42,031 nucleotides of DNA. Origin: Lachnospiraceae bacterium. Its GTDB lineage: Bacteria; Bacillota; Clostridia; Lachnospirales; Lachnospiraceae. Each line of letters starts with the position of its first letter. The first letter of the stretch is position 1. The stretch spans positions 1 through 42,031 of the forward strand of contig JAUNCZ010000029.1 of NCBI GenBank assembly GCA_030526405.1, in the 5' to 3' direction. The position numbers and the translations under genes are program-made. Positions 24,659 to 32,315 of this stretch are shown here, piece by piece. The notes under the pieces are model-generated. The model did no database searches. It was not told where the DNA came from and saw only the letters and a list, made by a program, of their open reading frames with translations.

Positions 24659-24682
24659 ACTTCTTAAAGATTTTTAAGAAGT
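24659..24682. other. Palindrome between fabG and fabF
   Basis: ACTTCTTAAA pairs with TTTAAGAAGT across a short A/T centre, in the only sizeable gap (57 bases) of the operon. It could be an RNA processing or stabilising hairpin, or an operator; no T-run follows on the - strand. Confidence 0.5.
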
Positions 24683-24697
24683 ATTCGCACCTGATTC

Positions 24698-25423
24698 TTA
24701 CATGGCAATTCCGCCGTCTACACGGAGAACCTCGCCAGTTACGTAACGGGCCTCAGCAAGATATGCTGCTGCCTCAGCAATCTCCTCTGCCTCTCCCATT
24801 CTTCCAAGAGGGATCATGGAGAGCATTGGATTGTCAGTCTGTCCGGCTGTCATATCTGTGCGGATGAAGCCTGGTGCAATGGCATTGCAGCGAATGCCTC
24901 TTGCAGCCAGCTCCTTAGCCACAGATTTAGTCAGACCAACCACGCCAGCTTTAGAAGCGGCGTAGTTGCACTGGCCGGCATTTCCCATAAGTCCGGAAAC
25001 GGATGTAATGTTCAGGATACAGCCCTCTTTTGCACGGATCATGGCTCCGCTGGCATGGCGGATCATATTGAAGGTACCCTTCAGGTTGGTATCAAGAACT
25101 CCATCCCATGCTGCCTCGCTCATCATCGGCATCAGTCCGTCTTTTGTGATTCCGGCACTGTTTACAAGGATATGGATTCCTCCGAACTCCTTTTTCACCT
25201 GTGCTGTCACAGCTTTTGCTTCCTCAAAATCTGCCACGTTGCACTGGTACGCAGCTGCCTTCACGCCCTGTGCCTCACACTCTGCACAGACAGCAGCAGC
25301 AGCCTCCTGATTTCCTGCATAGATCACGGCGATGTTTGCTCCGAGAGATGCAAATTTACGGGCAATGGCTGCTCCGATTCCTCGGGAACCCCCTGTAATG
25401 ATGGCTGTTTTTCCTGTTAACAT
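24698..25423 (-). CDS. fabG: 3-oxoacyl-ACP reductase
   Basis: 241 residues, short-chain dehydrogenase fold. TGGSRGIGAAIA nucleotide motif, NSAGITKDGLM, then the catalytic set Ser in ITSVSG, Tyr-x3-Lys in YAASKAG. PGFIRTDM and VDGGIAM close the family pattern. CTGGAGG precedes ATG, overlapping the fabD end. It reduces 3-oxoacyl-ACP with NADPH. Confidence 0.95.
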   Translation of the reverse strand: MLTGKTAIITGGSRGIGAAIARKFASLGANIAVIYAGNQEAAAAVCAECEAQGVKAAAYQCNVADFEEAKAVTAQVKKEFGGIHILVNSAGITKDGLMPMMSEAAWDGVLDTNLKGTFNMIRHASGAMIRAKEGCILNITSVSGLMGNAGQCNYAASKAGVVGLTKSVAKELAARGIRCNAIAPGFIRTDMTAGQTDNPMLSMIPLGRMGEAEEIAEAAAYLAEARYVTGEVLRVDGGIAM

Positions 25424-25425
25424 TT

Positions 25426-26313
25426 TTAATCCTCCAGACAGGCGGTATATGGCATAACAGTTACCGCCGGGTCAATTTTTTTAATCATGTTGCATAATGT
25501 CTTTCCGGGACCGATCTCAATGAAAGTGTCAATTCCGGAAGCGATCATATTGCGGATCAGCTGCTCCCAATGTACAGGGCTGGCAATCTGTTTTGCCAGA
25601 AGTACAGCCGGATCCTGGTCGTAAATTTCCGCTGTCACATCAGAGTACAGGGAAATATCTGGTGTTTTCATGGATGCCTTTGCCAGGTCTGCGGCGAAAT
25701 TCTCAGAAGCCGGAACCATGAATGGGCTGTGGAAGGCACCTTTTACTTTCAGAGGAAGAGCTCTTCCCCCTGCCTCTTTCACCTTTGCCGAAAATGCCGG
25801 CATTACGGAAGAGAGGCCTGATACGGTAACCTGTCCCGGACAGTTAAAGTTAACCGGGTACAGATCCTCAAACTGGCTGCAAAGAGACTCTACTGTCTCA
25901 TTGTCAAGCTTTACAACAGCTGCCATGGCAGTGTCGTATTTCTCTGCCTCAGCCTGCATCAGCTGGCCTCTGCGGCAGACAAGGGAAAATCCGGTGCTGT
26001 GATCAAACAGTCCTGCAAATGCTGCTGCTGTCACCTCACCTAATGAAAAACCTGCAGCTGCCTCAGGAGTATAACCCTTCTCCTTCAGCACCTCAGCTGC
26101 TGCCAGCTCCATTGCGAAGAGGCAGGGCTGTGTGTTGGCAGTCTCTTTCAGCTCCTCAGCAGTGCCCTCAAAGCACTGAGTGGAGGTTCCCTCTCTCAGG
26201 GAATCACACAGGTCGAATACTTTTTTTGCTGTGGGATAATTCTCATACAGATCCTTTCCCATGCCCGGGAACTGATCTCCCTGACCGGAAAAGACGAAGG
26301 CTACTCTACCCAT
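25426..26313 (-). CDS. fabD: Malonyl-CoA:ACP transacylase
   Basis: 295 residues. FVFSGQGDQFPGMGKDLY at the start and nucleophile Ser90 in GFSLGEV; most FabD have GHSLGE, so the usual His beside the serine is Phe here. KGAFHSPFM gives the catalytic His, and IEIGPGKTL lies near the end. The start overlaps fabK by 13 bases. It loads malonate from malonyl-CoA onto ACP. Confidence 0.94.
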   Translation of the reverse strand: MGRVAFVFSGQGDQFPGMGKDLYENYPTAKKVFDLCDSLREGTSTQCFEGTAEELKETANTQPCLFAMELAAAEVLKEKGYTPEAAAGFSLGEVTAAAFAGLFDHSTGFSLVCRRGQLMQAEAEKYDTAMAAVVKLDNETVESLCSQFEDLYPVNFNCPGQVTVSGLSSVMPAFSAKVKEAGGRALPLKVKGAFHSPFMVPASENFAADLAKASMKTPDISLYSDVTAEIYDQDPAVLLAKQIASPVHWEQLIRNMIASGIDTFIEIGPGKTLCNMIKKIDPAVTVMPYTACLED

Positions 26314-27245
26314 GCTGCAGCCCCCTTCAGAACTTTCTCTGCTTCCTCAGCAACCTCACGAACGATGTCAGCTGCCGGCTGCTCTTTTTTCACCATTGCA
26401 GCAATCTGTCCGGACAGGAAGCATCCCTGCTCTGCATCTCCATCCTGAACTGCCATGCGAAGCTTTCCTGCACCCAGTGCCTCCAGCTCCTCATCCGGCA
26501 TTCCGCCGTACTCTGCTTTTGAATACTCTCTTGCAAAAGGAGTTCTCAGGCTTCGTACAGGATGTCCCAGTCTCTTACCTGTAACCATAGTGCACAGGTC
26601 AGTGGCTTTCAGGATTCTCTCTTTATAATTTGGATGGATGGAACACTCAAATGCGCTTAAGAAGCGGGTTCCCATCTGCACGCCGCAGGCACCCAGCATA
26701 AATGCTGCCGCCATTCCACGGCCGTCTGCAATACCGCCTGCCGCAAGAACAGGAAGGTTTGTTGCATCCACGATCTGAGGAACAAGAACCATGGTAGTAA
26801 GCTCTCCCACGTGGCCGCCGCTCTCTCCGCCTTCAGCGATGAGGGCTGCTGCTCCCAGACGTGTCATCAGTTTTGCCATAGCTACAGAAGCAACTACCGG
26901 AATCACCTTGATTCCTGCTCCCAGCCAGGCTTTCATATATTTAGAAGGATTGCCGGCACCAGTGGTGACAACAGCTACCTTTTCTTCCACAACTACCTGA
27001 GCAACCTCATCAGCAAATGGACTCATCAGCATGATATTTACGCCGATTGGACAGTCAGTCTTCTCCTTTGCAATACGGATCTGCTCCCGGACATATTCGC
27101 CGGGAGCATTTCCTGCTGCAATAATTCCGAGACCGCCTCCGTTGCTGACAGCAGCAGCCAGTGCTCCGTCAGCAATCCATGCCATACCACCCTGAAATAC
27201 AGGGTAGCGAATGCCCAGCAGTTCACAAATTGCAGATTTGATCAT
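26301..27245 (-). CDS. fabK: Enoyl-ACP reductase, flavin type
   Basis: 314 residues, nitronate-monooxygenase/FabK TIM barrel. GIRYPVFQGGMAWIADGALAAAVSNGGGLG at the start, VVTTGAGNPSKYM, LIAEGGESGGHVGE, AAGGIADGRGMAAAFMLGACGVQMGTRFL (FMN phosphate site). It reduces enoyl-ACP with NADH and FMN and replaces FabI. 5 bases after acpP. Confidence 0.94.
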   Translation of the reverse strand: MIKSAICELLGIRYPVFQGGMAWIADGALAAAVSNGGGLGIIAAGNAPGEYVREQIRIAKEKTDCPIGVNIMLMSPFADEVAQVVVEEKVAVVTTGAGNPSKYMKAWLGAGIKVIPVVASVAMAKLMTRLGAAALIAEGGESGGHVGELTTMVLVPQIVDATNLPVLAAGGIADGRGMAAAFMLGACGVQMGTRFLSAFECSIHPNYKERILKATDLCTMVTGKRLGHPVRSLRTPFAREYSKAEYGGMPDEELEALGAGKLRMAVQDGDAEQGCFLSGQIAAMVKKEQPAADIVREVAEEAEKVLKGAAAWVE

Positions 27246-27250
27246 AGTGA

Positions 27251-27472
27251 TTAGCCTCTTTTGCTCTGGATGAATTTGTCCAGATCGCCAACAGTTGCAA
27301 CTGGCTGATCCAGCTCAAGCTCCATATCCAGCTCGTCCTCAAGGTTCATCAGAAGCTCAACTGTATCCAGAGAGTCGATACCCAGCTCAGCAAATGTGCT
27401 CTCAGGTTTAACAGCAGAAACATCACAACCGGTACGCTCAGCAATAATTTTAGCGATAGAATCAAGATACAT
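27251..27472 (-). CDS. acpP: Acyl carrier protein
   Basis: 73 residues from ATG at 27472 after TTGGAGG; the in-frame TTG five codons earlier lies in the ribosome site. GIDSLDTVELLMNLEDELDMELE carries the phosphopantetheine Ser34. First gene of the operon, 5 bases before fabK. Compare the ACP-like protein at 6728, which lacks the serine. Confidence 0.95.
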   Translation of the reverse strand: MYLDSIAKIIAERTGCDVSAVKPESTFAELGIDSLDTVELLMNLEDELDMELELDQPVATVGDLDKFIQSKRG

Positions 27473-27600
27473 AATAATAACCTCCAATAAATTTCTTTCT
27501 TAATCAAATTACATTTACGGGTACCACCCGCTTACAGGCACATCATACAACATATCTGTTCCCCGAATATTCCCGAAGCGTTCCACAAGCGTTCCAGATT
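27473..27600 (-). promoter_or_regulatory. Control region of the fatty acid operon
   Basis: On the - strand, GGAACGCTT occurs twice 11 bp apart (complements at 27576-27584 and 27587-27595), followed by CGGGAATATTCGGGG and a TATGAT -10 candidate. AATTTGATTA lies nearer the gene and resembles half of a FabT-type site. The tandem sites one helical turn apart look like a regulator target. The exact promoter is uncertain. Confidence 0.5.
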
Positions 27601-27698
27601 GTTTGAATTTCAAAATATTTTCAAAAAAAGCAGCAGGGAACGAAAAACAAGTCCCTTTTTTACTATTACAGAACTTATTTTCCGCTCCCTGCTCTCTC

Positions 27699-29411
27699 TC
27701 ATCGTCTTCCGAAGCAGGAATCCACCAGATCTCCCATTACACTGCTGGCAAAATTACCTGCCAGACGCTCTGCCGTCTTGTTACTGTTTCCAAGAAGACC
27801 TCTGGCAATCCTTTTCGCCGTATTGCGTCCCACCGATCTTGCCTGGGATTTCACGGTTCTCTTTGCCGCCCTCTCCAGGCTCTGCTGCAGTTTGGTACGT
27901 CCGTATTTGTCCCGTCCCTCTGCCTTATACTGGGCCTGACGCTCCTTCTCCATCTCCCGGGCCTCTCTCTCCAGGCGCTTTCTCTCCTGCTCCCACTCTC
28001 TGGCCGCCTTAGCCTCAGCTCTGGCCTCCTCCTTCGCTTTTTTCTCTGCCTCCTTCCGCTGCAGCTCCTCCTGCTTTCTGCGGGCCTCCTCCAGCTCCTG
28101 CTCCTGAATCTGAGCAGCAGCCTCCTCTGCGATCTCATTGAGGATCTCGTAGGCAGAGCGATTGTCCACCGCATCCTTATATTTTGGATACAGCGGGTCC
28201 TCACACACCACCATGGCTCTGGCAGCCCCTGTCAGGGCAGTAAAACTGCACTGGGGCGGGGCAATGGTGGCTTTCTCCACCACCTGGGGGGCACCATTTT
28301 CCCCGAGCATGGATACAAGGGCCTCTCCTGTTCCCAGATTGGAGAGGGCCTCCTCTGTCTTAAATGCCGAATTAGGGCGGAAGCTCATGGCTGCTACCTT
28401 CACCGCCTTCTGCTCTGCAGGGGTGTAGGCGTGCAGTGCGTGCTGAATACGGTTATTCAGCTGAGCCAGCACCTCATCCGGAATATCAGAGGGGCTCTGG
28501 GTGATGAAATAGATTCCCACACCCTTGCTTCGGATCAGCTTCACCACCTGAGTGATCTTATCCAGCAGGGCCTTGGGAGCATCCTTAAACAGCATATGTG
28601 CCTCGTCAAAGAAAAATGCCAGCTTCGGTTTCTCCAGATCGCCCACCTCAGGAAGATTCTCATACAGCTCGCTGAGCATCCACAGCATAAAGGTGGAGTA
28701 GAGCAGCGGATTCTGGGCCAGCTTTGCGCAGTGGAGGATATTTACATAGCCTCTGCCGGCCTCGTCCCGCTGGAACCAGTCCTCAATCTGGAAATCCGGC
28801 TCTCCAAGAAACACATCCGCTCCCTGATCCTCAAAGGCAAGAAGGGCTCTCTGAATGGCTCCCACACTCTGGGGGCTCACATTGCCATAGGTATTGGTCA
28901 GCTCTCCCCGGATTTCCCCCACATAGGTCAGCATGGTCTTCAGATCCTTGAAATCGATGAGCTCCAGGCCGTCATCATCCGCCAGGCGGAAGGCGATATT
29001 CAGAACACCGGTCTGGGCCGGTGTCAGTCCCAGCAGACGGCTCAGCAGCATGGGGCCGATATCACTGACAGTTGCTCTTACAGGGATACCGCCGTTTCCG
29101 TACACATCCCAGAACCGCACCGGAAAGGCCTGGGGCACAAAGTTCTCCTGGTCCACTCCGATCTTCTCCAGACGGGAGAGGATCTTCTCATTCTTCTCTC
29201 CTGCCAGGGACATGCTGCTCACATCCCCCTTCACATCCGCCATAAACACCGGCACGCCCAGATTGGACAAGCCCTCCGCCAGCACCTTCATGGTGACGGT
29301 TTTTCCTGTTCCTGTGGCACCGGCAATGAGACCATGTCTGTTGGCCATCTCCGGCAGCAGATATACGGGAGCGTCTCCTGCCCCCACCAGAATCTTATTA
29401 TCTATTATCAT
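27699..29411 (-). CDS. HerA-like ATPase (DUF853 family)
   Basis: 570 residues from ATG at 29411 after GAGGTG; a GTG two codons earlier lies in the ribosome site. Walker A GATGTGKT (31-38), NRHGLIAG before it, DVKGDVSSM after it, Walker B LAFFFDEAH (about 258), ITQSPSDIPDEVLAQLNNRIQHALHAYTPAEQKAVK with the Arg region. Residues about 430-520 are a Glu/Arg/Lys-rich coiled coil. The family (E. coli YjgR) is related to HerA/FtsK translocases, but its role is not settled. A single-gene unit between the FAS operon and a divergent gene. Confidence 0.85.
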   Translation of the reverse strand: MIIDNKILVGAGDAPVYLLPEMANRHGLIAGATGTGKTVTMKVLAEGLSNLGVPVFMADVKGDVSSMSLAGEKNEKILSRLEKIGVDQENFVPQAFPVRFWDVYGNGGIPVRATVSDIGPMLLSRLLGLTPAQTGVLNIAFRLADDDGLELIDFKDLKTMLTYVGEIRGELTNTYGNVSPQSVGAIQRALLAFEDQGADVFLGEPDFQIEDWFQRDEAGRGYVNILHCAKLAQNPLLYSTFMLWMLSELYENLPEVGDLEKPKLAFFFDEAHMLFKDAPKALLDKITQVVKLIRSKGVGIYFITQSPSDIPDEVLAQLNNRIQHALHAYTPAEQKAVKVAAMSFRPNSAFKTEEALSNLGTGEALVSMLGENGAPQVVEKATIAPPQCSFTALTGAARAMVVCEDPLYPKYKDAVDNRSAYEILNEIAEEAAAQIQEQELEEARRKQEELQRKEAEKKAKEEARAEAKAAREWEQERKRLEREAREMEKERQAQYKAEGRDKYGRTKLQQSLERAAKRTVKSQARSVGRNTAKRIARGLLGNSNKTAERLAGNFASSVMGDLVDSCFGRR

Positions 29412-29475
29412 TTTCACACCTCATAATACTGTCTTCTGTTTCTCTGGCAGCAGCTGCTGCCTGTCTGTCAGCTCT

Positions 29476-29604
29476 ACTATACCATATTTGTATCTGCAAA
29501 ATGACAGAAGCATCAAAAAGAACCAGATTAATCCAAAGTTTTTTCATATCTGACACACTTTTCTCCCCCTGTATGCTGTATTCATACTGTTTTAATGCTA
29601 TACT
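29476..29604. promoter_or_regulatory. Divergent extended -10 promoters
   Basis: On the - strand, TGGTATAGT (TATAGT at 29476-29481 complement) serves the ATPase gene. On the + strand, TGCTATACT (TATACT at 29599-29604) serves the lipoprotein gene. Both rely on the TG extension; -35 elements are poor. Confidence 0.5.
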
Positions 29605-29719
29605 GAACGCAAACAGATGTTCCCGCCGGGGATTTTGGGAACGCTGTTTCTGTTTCCGGGTCAATGGATCCTGGATCCACTGGCAGTATCCTGTTTATTT
29701 TTATAAAGGAGAGAGAGAT

Positions 29720-30734
29720 TTGAAAAAGAATACACCAATCATTTCCAGACTCAGGAATCTGTTTCTGGTTCTTTGTCTGATGGCGGGACTTCTCTGTTCC
29801 GTTGAAGCCTGTATCCCATGGGGAAACGGCCACTCTGGCAGCAATACCGGCACCTCCACAGCACCGCCCACAGGTCAGACCACCACTACGGAGTCTCCCG
29901 ATGTCCCCCCCCACTACAGATCCTTCTGATGTATCTCAGACCACGGAGTCTCCCTTCCGGCTTACCATGCTGGATGTGTGGCAGGGACTTTCCATTCTGG
30001 TGGAGTCAGACGGTCACTATATGCTCTATGACGGCGGCGGAAAGAAGCGTTCTTCCTACGTGGTAAGCTATCTGAAGGAACAGGGTATCACCACGCTGGA
30101 TTACCTTTTTGCTTCCCACTATGACGAGGACCACATCGCCGGTCTTGTGGGTGTGATGAACATTGCCGACGTGAGACAGGCAGTGACACCGGATTATACC
30201 AAGGACACCAAGATTTTCCAGTCCTTCCGGAACATGCTGGATCAGCAGAACATTCCGGAGACCCACCCGGCAGAGGGGGATGTGTATTCTCTGGGAAATG
30301 CTCAGATCACGGTTCTCAATGCCGACAATAAGGCAACCCAGGAAAATAACCGCTCCACTGTGGTACGAATCACCTACGGAGACACCTCCTGCATCATCAC
30401 CGGAGATGCAGAATTTGCCACAGAGGCGAATCTCGTATATTACGATGCTCCTCTGGATTCTGATCTTTACGTGGTAGGCCATCACGGAAGCAGTTCCTCC
30501 AGCATGCCGGCATTTCTGGATGCAGTTGATCCGGATTACGCCTTCATCAGCGTGGGGAAAAACTCCTACGGACATCCCACTCTGGAAACACTGCAGAATC
30601 TGGCTGATGAGGACTGCCGGATCTTCCGCACAGACAAACAGCAGGAGGTAACCTTCTTCTCTGACGGAGAAAATATCTGGTTCGATCAGGAGCCCTGGAT
30701 TTTTGATCCCCAGGCAGAGGCTGCAACCCCCTGA
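29720..30734 (+). pseudogene. Secreted metallo-beta-lactamase-fold lipoprotein, frameshifted in a poly-C tract
   Basis: Translation starts at TTG 29720, after AAAGGAGAG. The first segment has a signal peptide (LFLVLCLMAGLLCSVEAC) with a probable lipid-attached Cys and a Thr-rich linker, then runs out of frame at an 8-C run (29905-29912), stopping at 29929. Removing one C joins it without a gap to the second segment (frame of 30734), which holds the enzyme domain: MLDVWQGLSILVES, FASHYDEDHIAGLVG (metal motif), IITGDAEF, VGHHGSSSSS, FISVGKNSYGHPT. It resembles the ComEC-type secreted metallo-hydrolase domain. Either a sequencing error, a decayed gene or a phase-variable one. Confidence 0.8.
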
Positions 30735-30770
30735 CCATACCCAGGGCTGATGATACCCTATGGTTTTTTT
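30734..30770 (+). terminator. Terminator before pyrC
   Basis: ACCAT...AGGG pairs with CCCT...ATGGT around a loop, followed by TTTTTTT (30764-30770). Confidence 0.65.
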
Positions 30771-30783
30771 CTGAAATCTATAC

Positions 30784-30789
30784 TATAAT
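30784..30789 (+). promoter_or_regulatory. -10 element of pyrC
   Basis: A perfect TATAAT with weak -35 (TGGTTT 17 bases upstream, inside the preceding terminator). The leader of about 110 bases has a small hairpin ATTCAG/CTGAAT. I see no PyrR-type attenuator. Confidence 0.55.
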
Positions 30790-30906
30790 AAACAAAACTC
30801 AATGAAGAAAGAAAAATTCATTCAGATGAACTGAATACCGGAGCAGACAGACTTCTGATCTGCCTTCCACTACTTCAATGCATGTTTATAAGGAGAAACG
30901 TAAAAA

Positions 30907-32169
30907 ATGATTTTGATTAAAAATGGTCGTGTTGTAGATCCTGTTACCTGTACTGACGCAATGCTGGATATTCTTCTGGATGGTCCTGTCATTAAAGAGG
31001 TGGGTGAAAATCTGGAATACGAGGGTGCTGATGTTCTGGATGCTTCCGATCTGGTCATTGCACCTGGACTGATGGATGCCCATGTGCATTTCCGCGATCC
31101 GGGTCTTACCTACAAAGAGGATATCCTCACCGGTGCTGCTGCTGCTGCAAGAGGCGGCTTCACCACCGTTGTGTGCATGGCAAATACCAAACCTGTGGTG
31201 GATAACGAGGAGACCCTTCGTTATGTGCAGGAAAAGGGTGAGACCACAGGTATTCATGTGCTGCAGGCAGCCTGCGTAACAAAGGGAATGGCCGGTAAGG
31301 AGCTGACAGATATGGATGCTCTGGCAGCTGCAGGGGCTGCAGGCTTCACCGATGACGGAATCCCGATCCTGGATGAGAAACTTCTGGTGGCTGCCATGGA
31401 GAAGGCAAAGGAGCTGGATCTTCCCATCGCTCTCCACGAAGAGGATCCTTTCTTTATCAAGGCCCCGGGCGTACATATGGGAGAGGTATCTGAAAAGCTG
31501 GGCTACGGCGGTGCATCCCGCACAGCGGAGGATGTGATGGTGGCAAGAGATATGGCTCTGGCTCTGCACACAGGTGCTTCCGTCTGCGTACAGCATATCA
31601 GCTCCGGCAACTCTGTGGATATTGTCCGCCTTGGCAAAAAGCTGGGAGCAGATATCCATGCAGAAGCATGTCCCCATCATTTTACCCTGACAGATGAGGC
31701 TGTTCTGAAATACGGTACACTGGCAAGAATGAATCCACCTCTTCGAACAGAGGAGGACCGTCAGCGCATCATCGAAGGCCTTAAGGATGGCACCATCGAT
31801 ATGATCGTAACGGACCATGCCCCTCATAGCAAAGAAGAAAAGGCAAAACCTATGGGACAGGCCCCCAGCGGCATCACAGGCCTTGAGACCTCTCTGGGTC
31901 TTGGCATCCTGTCTCTGGTTCAGCCGGGCCACATTTCCCTGCTGAAGCTGATGGAGCTGATGAGCAAGAATCCTGCCGAATTCTACCGCATGGTACCGGG
32001 CAGCATTCAGGCCGGTGCTCCTGCAGATCTTGTAATCTTCGGCGAGAACGAAACCTGGAAGGTGGGCAACTATGCCTCCAAAGCAGAGAATTCTCCATTC
32101 ACAGGCTGGGAGATTCCAGGAAAAGTCCATTACACCATCTGCAACGGAAGGGTTGTATATAACGGTTAA
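30907..32169 (+). CDS. pyrC: Dihydroorotase
   Basis: 420 residues, type I dihydroorotase. Metal-binding HVHFRDPG (His59, His61), GGFTTVVCMANTKPVVD, HEEDP, EACPHHFTLTD and VTDHAPHSKEEK with the catalytic Asp are all present. AAGGAG lies 12 bases before ATG. It closes carbamoyl aspartate to dihydroorotate in pyrimidine synthesis. No other pyr genes adjoin it. Confidence 0.93.
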   Translation: MILIKNGRVVDPVTCTDAMLDILLDGPVIKEVGENLEYEGADVLDASDLVIAPGLMDAHVHFRDPGLTYKEDILTGAAAAARGGFTTVVCMANTKPVVDNEETLRYVQEKGETTGIHVLQAACVTKGMAGKELTDMDALAAAGAAGFTDDGIPILDEKLLVAAMEKAKELDLPIALHEEDPFFIKAPGVHMGEVSEKLGYGGASRTAEDVMVARDMALALHTGASVCVQHISSGNSVDIVRLGKKLGADIHAEACPHHFTLTDEAVLKYGTLARMNPPLRTEEDRQRIIEGLKDGTIDMIVTDHAPHSKEEKAKPMGQAPSGITGLETSLGLGILSLVQPGHISLLKLMELMSKNPAEFYRMVPGSIQAGAPADLVIFGENETWKVGNYASKAENSPFTGWEIPGKVHYTICNGRVVYNG

Positions 32170-32246
32170 TGACCAGATCATCTGTGCCTGCTCACATGGA
32201 AGTGTCCGGCACAGATTCGACTTGAACTGAAAAATACGCCATAAAA

Positions 32247-32297
32247 AGACGTGGTGTGTTCCACTGTAAAAAGCGGAACACACCACGTCTCTTTTTT
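32247..32297. terminator. Bidirectional terminator between pyrC and sbcC
   Basis: AGACGTGGTGTGTTCC (32247-32262) pairs with GGAACACACCACGTCT (32275-32290), followed by CTTTTTT. An A-run on the other side gives a T-run for the convergent sbcC. Confidence 0.9.
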
Positions 32298-32315
32298 GTT
32301 CTGCTGACTTCGCTT

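Noticed and set aside
27603..29426. 607-codon open frame antisense to the HerA-like ATPase
   Set aside because: The - strand frame has clear ATPase motifs; the + strand frame is Leu/Ser/His-rich with no domain, a codon-bias shadow.
30790..30906. PyrR attenuator before pyrC
   Set aside because: Only small hairpins are present; no terminator/antiterminator pair.
30886..32286. 466-codon open frame antisense to pyrC
   Set aside because: pyrC has all dihydroorotase motifs; the opposite frame is Cys/His-rich and domain-free.
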